Origin: Wenjunlia vitaminophila DSM 41686
GTDB taxonomy: Bacteria > Actinomycetota > Actinomycetes > Streptomycetales > Streptomycetaceae
Direction of reading: 5' to 3'
NCBI RefSeq assembly: GCF_000380165.1
Contig: NZ_KB904653.1
Span: 62,001-126,000, forward strand
DNA: 64,000 bases
Within the stretch, counting starts at the first letter, position 1; every line of letters starts with the position of its first letter. The notes below the pieces were generated by a model. It was not told the origin of the DNA. It made no database searches and was given only the letters and a program-made list of their open reading frames with translations. This document shows positions 60,027-64,000 of this stretch, piece by piece. The position numbers and the translations under genes are program-made.

Positions 60027-61373
60027 GTGATCAACGTGGGTTCGGTGAGGGACCGGCTGGGCGCGGCGGTCCGCCTGGTGACGCGGCCGACGGGTCCGCG
60101 TCCCAGGCCCGCGTTGCGCGGCCAGGTGTTCGACGTGGCGCTCGCGCTGCTGCTGTGCGTCGGCGCCACCGGTTACGCCCTGGACGCGGCGGACGGCCAG
60201 GTGCGGATCGCGGGGGACGGCAAGGTGCCGGTGGACCAGGCGGACAGGGGCAGGTTCGTGTACCCGGTCGGGGGCCAGGTGTACCCGATCTTGGTGCAGG
60301 TGGGGAAGCCGGCCGGGCCGGGCGGGGTCGCCGGTCTCGTGGCGCTGGCGGTGGTCGCCTCGTTGTCCCTGGCCCTGCGCCGTCGCTTCCCGCTCTCCGT
60401 GCTGTGGACGGTGATGGTCACCGCGGTGCTGACCCCGCACGACATGGTGAGGCTGACGTTCTACGCCCTGGTCATCGCTGTCTTCAGCGCCGCGGCCTAC
60501 AGCCCCTACCGGGTGCCGACCCTGGCGACGCTGCCGGTGTCGCTGCTGGTCGTGAGCACGGGCGCGGAAGCGGCCACCGTCCCCTACCAGTACGTCCGGT
60601 ACGTCCCGATACTCATCCTGGTCACCATGGCCCTGGTCGCCCACGGGCTCCGCGCCTGGAAGCTGTGGGCCGACGAGAGCCGGACCCGGCTCACCGCGCT
60701 GGAGCGCGAGCAGGCCGAGGCGTTGCGCAGGGCGGTGGAGCTCGAGCGGGCCAGGATCGCCCGGGAGCTGCACGACGTGGTGACCCACAACGTCAGCGTG
60801 ATGGTCATCCAGGCGGGCGCGGCCCGCAAGGTCATGGCCGCCGACCCCGGGCAGGCCGGTGAGGCGTTGCTCGCGGTCGAGGCGGGCGGCCGGGCCGCCA
60901 TGACCGAACTCCGCCAGGTGATGGGGCTGCTCACGATGGACGGCGACGGTTCGGACCCGGCCGACACCGCGGACCTGACGCCGCAACCGGGTCTGCGCCA
61001 GTTGGAGGCGCTGGTCAAACGGCTGCCGGACAGCGGGGTCGCGGTTGACCTGAGCGTGGTCGGGCCGGCGCGTCCCCTGCCGCCCGGGGTGGAGCTCACC
61101 GCGTACCGGGTGGTGCAGGAGGCGTTGACCAACACGGTGAAGCACGCGTCGGGGGCGAGGGCCACGGTGACCATCGAGTACGGCCAGGACCGGCTGCGGG
61201 TGGAGGTCGCCGACACCGGGGGCAGGCCGGGCGCGACCGCGGGCACCGGCAGCGGGCGCGGGCTGGTCGGGCTGCGCGAGCGCCTGGCCGTCCACGGTGG
61301 GACCCTGCGCACCGGACGGCGTCTCAGCGGCGGCTACCGTGTGGAGGCGACGATTCCCCTGGAGGCACCGTGA
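60027..61373 (+). CDS. Sensor histidine kinase (NarL/LiaS group)
   Basis: Membrane sensor kinase, 448 residues. Four or five hydrophobic segments lie at about 35-215 (VALALLLCVGATGYALDA, VAGLVALAVVASLSLAL, FYALVIAVFSAAAY, LILVTMALVAHG) and surround a short extracytoplasmic loop. A helical linker leads to a HisKA_3 dimerisation motif with phospho-His249 in RARIARELHDVVTHNVSVM. The HATPase region has VVQEALTNTVKHASGA, VEVADTGG and GRGLVGLRERLAVHGG. GTG 60027. Its stop overlaps the regulator start (GTGA). Likely controls the divergent ABC exporter. Confidence 0.93.
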   Translation: MINVGSVRDRLGAAVRLVTRPTGPRPRPALRGQVFDVALALLLCVGATGYALDAADGQVRIAGDGKVPVDQADRGRFVYPVGGQVYPILVQVGKPAGPGGVAGLVALAVVASLSLALRRRFPLSVLWTVMVTAVLTPHDMVRLTFYALVIAVFSAAAYSPYRVPTLATLPVSLLVVSTGAEAATVPYQYVRYVPILILVTMALVAHGLRAWKLWADESRTRLTALEREQAEALRRAVELERARIARELHDVVTHNVSVMVIQAGAARKVMAADPGQAGEALLAVEAGGRAAMTELRQVMGLLTMDGDGSDPADTADLTPQPGLRQLEALVKRLPDSGVAVDLSVVGPARPLPPGVELTAYRVVQEALTNTVKHASGARATVTIEYGQDRLRVEVADTGGRPGATAGTGSGRGLVGLRERLAVHGGTLRTGRRLSGGYRVEATIPLEAP

Positions 61374-62062
61374 CCGGGTCGCTGCGCGTGGTGGTGGCCG
61401 ACGACCAGACACTGGTCCGAACCGGCTTCCGGATGATCCTGACGGCCGACGGGATCGACGTGGTCGCCGAGGCCACGAACGGTGCCGAGGCCGTCGAGGC
61501 GGTGCGGCGCACCCGACCGGACGTGGTCCTGATGGACGTGCGGATGCCGGAGCTCGACGGGCTCGAGGCGACCCGGCGCGTCCTGACCGGCGCCCCGGAC
61601 GAGCCACGCGTGATCATCCTGACCACCTTCGACCTCGACCGCTACGTCTACGCCGCGCTGACCGCGGGGGCCAGCGGCTTCCTCCTGAAGGACGTCACCC
61701 CCGAGCACCTGGTCGCCGCGGTCCGCACGGTCCGCCGTGGTGACGCGCTCCTCGCGCCGTCGATCACCCGCCGCCTCGTGGAGCGGTTCGCGCACCGGGA
61801 CCGCGGGAGCGCGGCGGTCCACCGCGACCTCGCCTCCCTGACGCCGCGCGAACTGGAGGTCCTCGGCCTGCTGGCCCGGGGTATGAGCAACGCCGAACTC
61901 GCCGGCCGCCTGCACCTGTCCGAGGCGACCGTCAAGACCCATGTCGCCCGCATCCTCGCCAAGCTCCAGCTCCGCGACCGGGTCCAGGCCGTGATCACGG
62001 CTTATGAGACCGGACTGGTCAGCGTCGGGGAACGGCCGGACGACGCGTCACACGGGAACTGA
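61370..62062 (+). CDS. NarL/LuxR-type response regulator
   Basis: DNA-binding partner of the kinase, 230 residues. The receiver has VVVADDQTLVRTGF, phospho-acceptor D56 in VVLMDVRMPELDG, ILTTF (Thr switch) and LLKDV (Lys). The C-terminal LuxR helix-turn-helix is LTPRELEVLGLLARGMSNAE followed by HLSEATVKTHVARILAKL. The GTG start overlaps the kinase stop by 4 nt. Probable target is the promoter region 59820-60026 shared with the ABC exporter genes. Confidence 0.95.
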   Translation: MTGSLRVVVADDQTLVRTGFRMILTADGIDVVAEATNGAEAVEAVRRTRPDVVLMDVRMPELDGLEATRRVLTGAPDEPRVIILTTFDLDRYVYAALTAGASGFLLKDVTPEHLVAAVRTVRRGDALLAPSITRRLVERFAHRDRGSAAVHRDLASLTPRELEVLGLLARGMSNAELAGRLHLSEATVKTHVARILAKLQLRDRVQAVITAYETGLVSVGERPDDASHGN

Positions 62063-62116
62063 ACACAAACGAGCAACGAGTTCGTGGCCGTTCCGGGGGC
62101 CCGGTCTCCCTTCCGA

Positions 62117-62179
62117 ATTTCCCTCCCCATTCCATGAAATGCCGTGTCAGAGCAACGGCACCGAGCACAGTTTCGTCAC
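62117..62179. repeat. Dispersed motif, copy 2
   Basis: Counterpart of 55343-55407, sharing CCTCCCCA, GAAATGCC(G/A)TGTCA and CACAGTTTC-(2)-CAC in order. It lies 132 nt upstream of the sugar-binding protein gene. The local sequence is more AT-rich than its surroundings. Confidence 0.6.
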
Positions 62180-62310
62180 AACCCCCACCGATCACGTACA
62201 GACGCCACGTGGTTGAACGCCACAGCGCAAGGGCAGTTTTACGTTCCGGCACCACACCGTCCGTCCGAGGGTCCCACCCGCATGCCCGCCTTCGGCCAGA
62301 AGGAGCCGCC

Positions 62311-63774
62311 ATGAACGCAACGCCGGCACGTCCCGCACGGCCCGTACGTTCCGCCTCCTCGTCACGCCCGGCAGCACGGACCGCGAGCCCGCGGGGCGCC
62401 GCCGGGCGACCGCGGCACAGACCGCTGGTCGCCGGGACGCTGGGCGCCGCGCTGGCCCTGTCGCTCGCCGCGTGCGGGGGCGGGTCGGACGGCGGGGGCT
62501 CGAGCGACACCGTCGAGGTGGTCTACAACCGCAGCACGGACAACAACAACCGCTTCATGGACGAGTACCTCCAGAACGTCAAGGCCGAGTTCGAGGAGGC
62601 CAACCCCGGGAAGAAGGTCAAGCTCACCCCGATCACCGCCCCGCAGGGCGACTACTACTCCAAGGTCCAGCTCATGCTACGTTCGCCGCGGACCGCCCCG
62701 GACCTGGTCTACGAGGACACGTTCCTGATCAACTCGGACATCGAGAGCGGGTACCTGACGCCGCTGGACGACTACCTGGGGGACTGGCCGGACTGGTCGA
62801 AGTTCGTGGACACCGCGAAGGCCGCCGCCAGGGCGCAGGACGGCAAGACGTACGGCGTCCCGGACGGTACAGACACCCGCGGCCTGTGGTACAACAAGCG
62901 GCTCTTCGAGAAGGCGGGGCTGCCGGTGCCCTGGGAGCCGAAGAACTGGGACGAGGTGCTGGACGCCGCCAGGACCGTGAAGAAGAAGCTGCCCGGCGTC
63001 ATCCCCATGCACGTCTACACCGGCAAGGGCCCCGGCGAGGCGGCGTCCATGCAGGGGTTCGAGATGCTGCTGTACGGCACGGGCGACGGGACCGGGCTCT
63101 ACGACGACGAGCGGGACAAGTGGGTCGTCGGCAGCCAGGGCTTCCTGGACTCGCTCGAGTTCCTGGACACCGTCTTCGAGGAGGAGCTCGGCCCGCCGCG
63201 GGAGCAGGCGCTGGACCCGAACGTCGAGACCAGCGTGGCCACCCAGTGGCTGCCCGAGGACAAGCTCGCCATCGACCTGGACGGGTCCTGGATGGGCAAC
63301 AAGTGGATCAAGACCGGTGCCAAGCCCTGGCCGCAGTGGTCACAGGTGCTGGGGCAGGCCGCCATGCCGACGCAGGAGGGGCAGGCCCCCGGCAAGGTGA
63401 GCATGTCCGGCGGCTGGACCTGGGCCATCCCCGCCAAGTCCAACAACGCCGACCTCGCCTTCGAGTTCATCAAGTCCCTCCAGACCCAGAAGAACGCGGT
63501 GGACTACAACATCCGCAGCGCCAACATCGCCGTCCGCCAGGACGTGGCGAGCGACCCGGCGTACCTGAAGTCCATGCCGGGGGTGGAGTTCTTCACCGGC
63601 CTGGTGAAGTACACCAAGTACCGTCCGGCGCTGCCCGCCTACCCGCAGGTCTCCACCGCGATCCAGGAGGCCATGGAGGCGGTGACCACCGGCCAGGCCG
63701 ACCCCGCGAAGGCGCAGCGGACCTATGACGAGACGGTGAAGAGCGTCACCGACGGCGCGGTCACCGGCGGTTGA
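62311..63774 (+). CDS. Sugar ABC transporter substrate-binding lipoprotein
   Basis: Extracellular solute-binding protein (family 1, MalE-like), 487 residues. An unusually long basic N-terminus (about 37 residues) precedes the hydrophobic signal and lipobox SLAAC with Cys55. The mature part includes EFEEANPGKKVKLTPI, APDLVYEDTFLINS, GVPDGTDTRGLWYNKRLFEKAG and MSGGWTWAIPAKSNNADLAF, typical of sugar-binding proteins. ATG 62311 is set by AGAAGGAG at 6 nt. It is followed after 5 nt by a permease gene. The ligand, probably an oligosaccharide, is not readable. Confidence 0.93.
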   Translation: MNATPARPARPVRSASSSRPAARTASPRGAAGRPRHRPLVAGTLGAALALSLAACGGGSDGGGSSDTVEVVYNRSTDNNNRFMDEYLQNVKAEFEEANPGKKVKLTPITAPQGDYYSKVQLMLRSPRTAPDLVYEDTFLINSDIESGYLTPLDDYLGDWPDWSKFVDTAKAAARAQDGKTYGVPDGTDTRGLWYNKRLFEKAGLPVPWEPKNWDEVLDAARTVKKKLPGVIPMHVYTGKGPGEAASMQGFEMLLYGTGDGTGLYDDERDKWVVGSQGFLDSLEFLDTVFEEELGPPREQALDPNVETSVATQWLPEDKLAIDLDGSWMGNKWIKTGAKPWPQWSQVLGQAAMPTQEGQAPGKVSMSGGWTWAIPAKSNNADLAFEFIKSLQTQKNAVDYNIRSANIAVRQDVASDPAYLKSMPGVEFFTGLVKYTKYRPALPAYPQVSTAIQEAMEAVTTGQADPAKAQRTYDETVKSVTDGAVTGG

Positions 63775-63779
63775 CGCCG

Positions 63780-64000
63780 ATGGGGGCGTTGACGACGACG
63801 TCCGGCGCGCGCGGGTCCACCAGTGGCCCCTTGGCCACCGGTGGGCCCGGCCGCGGGTTCCGGGCCCGCCGGACGCTGCTGCGGGGGCTGCCCCTGGTCC
63901 CGGCCGTGGTGCTGCTGGTGGTGTTCATGGCCGGGCCGATCGGCTACTGCGTGTACTACGCGTTCACCGACATGCGGCTCACCGGTTCCGCGGAGACCAC
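63780..64000 (+). CDS. Sugar ABC transporter permease, MalF type (partial)
   Basis: N-terminal 73 residues of an inner-membrane permease, cut by the window end. After a Gly/Thr/Arg-rich lead of about 35 residues comes the first helix, LVPAVVLLVVFMAGPIGYCV, and YYAFTDMRLTG, the usual opening of MalF/UgpA-like permeases. It starts 5 nt after the binding-protein stop, so the two form one operon. A second permease presumably follows outside. Confidence 0.85.
   Translation, partial: MGALTTTSGARGSTSGPLATGGPGRGFRARRTLLRGLPLVPAVVLLVVFMAGPIGYCVYYAFTDMRLTGSAET

Overview
This is a 64 kb chromosomal segment of a very GC-rich actinomycete. The evidence is third-position G/C codon use throughout, many GTG starts, 4-base ATGA/GTGA start/stop overlaps, an ANTAR response regulator (PdtaR type), a PriA-type HisA with no trpF nearby, a TrpM-like peptide gene, and TIGR02234/TIGR03085/HGxxPAAW family proteins. 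The order livFGMHK - pdtaR - pyk - gltDB - lgt - trpABMC - trpE - hisI - hisF...hisD resembles the order I remember from Streptomyces and related filamentous actinomycetes. A streptosporangial (Nocardiopsis-like) or streptomycete relative fits, but the genus cannot be fixed from this sequence.

Layout. 1-8.7 kb: a secreted lytic transglycosylase (C-terminus outside the window), a DUF4184 membrane protein, a GNAT acetyltransferase behind polA, and a divergent molybdopterin oxidoreductase with a hotdog thioesterase. 8.7-14 kb: a complete branched-chain amino acid ABC importer (livK-H-M-G-F, minus strand). 14.4-17 kb: pdtaR, tRNA-Leu(CAA) and pyruvate kinase. 17-24 kb: a SIMPL-domain protein, a two-gene hydroxamate-siderophore precursor operon (desA-desB-like) under a predicted iron box, and aminopeptidase N. 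23.7-30 kb: glutamate synthase gltB-gltD with a GlnR-like box. 30-40 kb: lgt, a DsbA-like protein and a mainly trp run, hisI-trpE-TIGR02234-HGxxPAAW-DUF2752-trpC-trpM-trpB-trpA. 39.8-43.6 kb: a septum-formation-domain protein, a TIGR03085 protein and an ABC exporter, all on the plus strand. 43.6-49.7 kb: a palindromic MITE-like element touching the hisF stop codon, then the his operon hisD-C-B-(50-aa membrane protein)-H-A-ridA-F. 49.9-55.5 kb is more accessory: a beta-helix/two-TM protein with a TTA codon, a methyltransferase, a gene-poor 0.6 kb stretch and a secreted double-LamG protein. 55.4-64 kb: a TetR/SnoaL divergon, a MacB-like ABC exporter divergent from a NarL-type two-component system, and the start of a sugar ABC importer.

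How the genes work together. PriA (hisA) probably serves both histidine and tryptophan synthesis, because neither trpF nor trpD/trpG is present here. PEP and nitrogen flow (pyk, gltBD) sit beside the amino-acid operons. Several housekeeping genes (polA, pyk, hisD, trpM, TIGR03085) carry a TANNNT -10 hexamer 6-7 nt before the start codon, which suggests leaderless mRNAs. No phage, plasmid origin, rRNA or CRISPR array was seen. The clearest mobile trace is the 176 bp MITE-like element. The least explained items are the beta-helix/two-TM protein, the 50-aa his-operon membrane protein, a Rid protein lacking the usual catalytic arginine, and a 63-65 bp motif found at two accessory loci.
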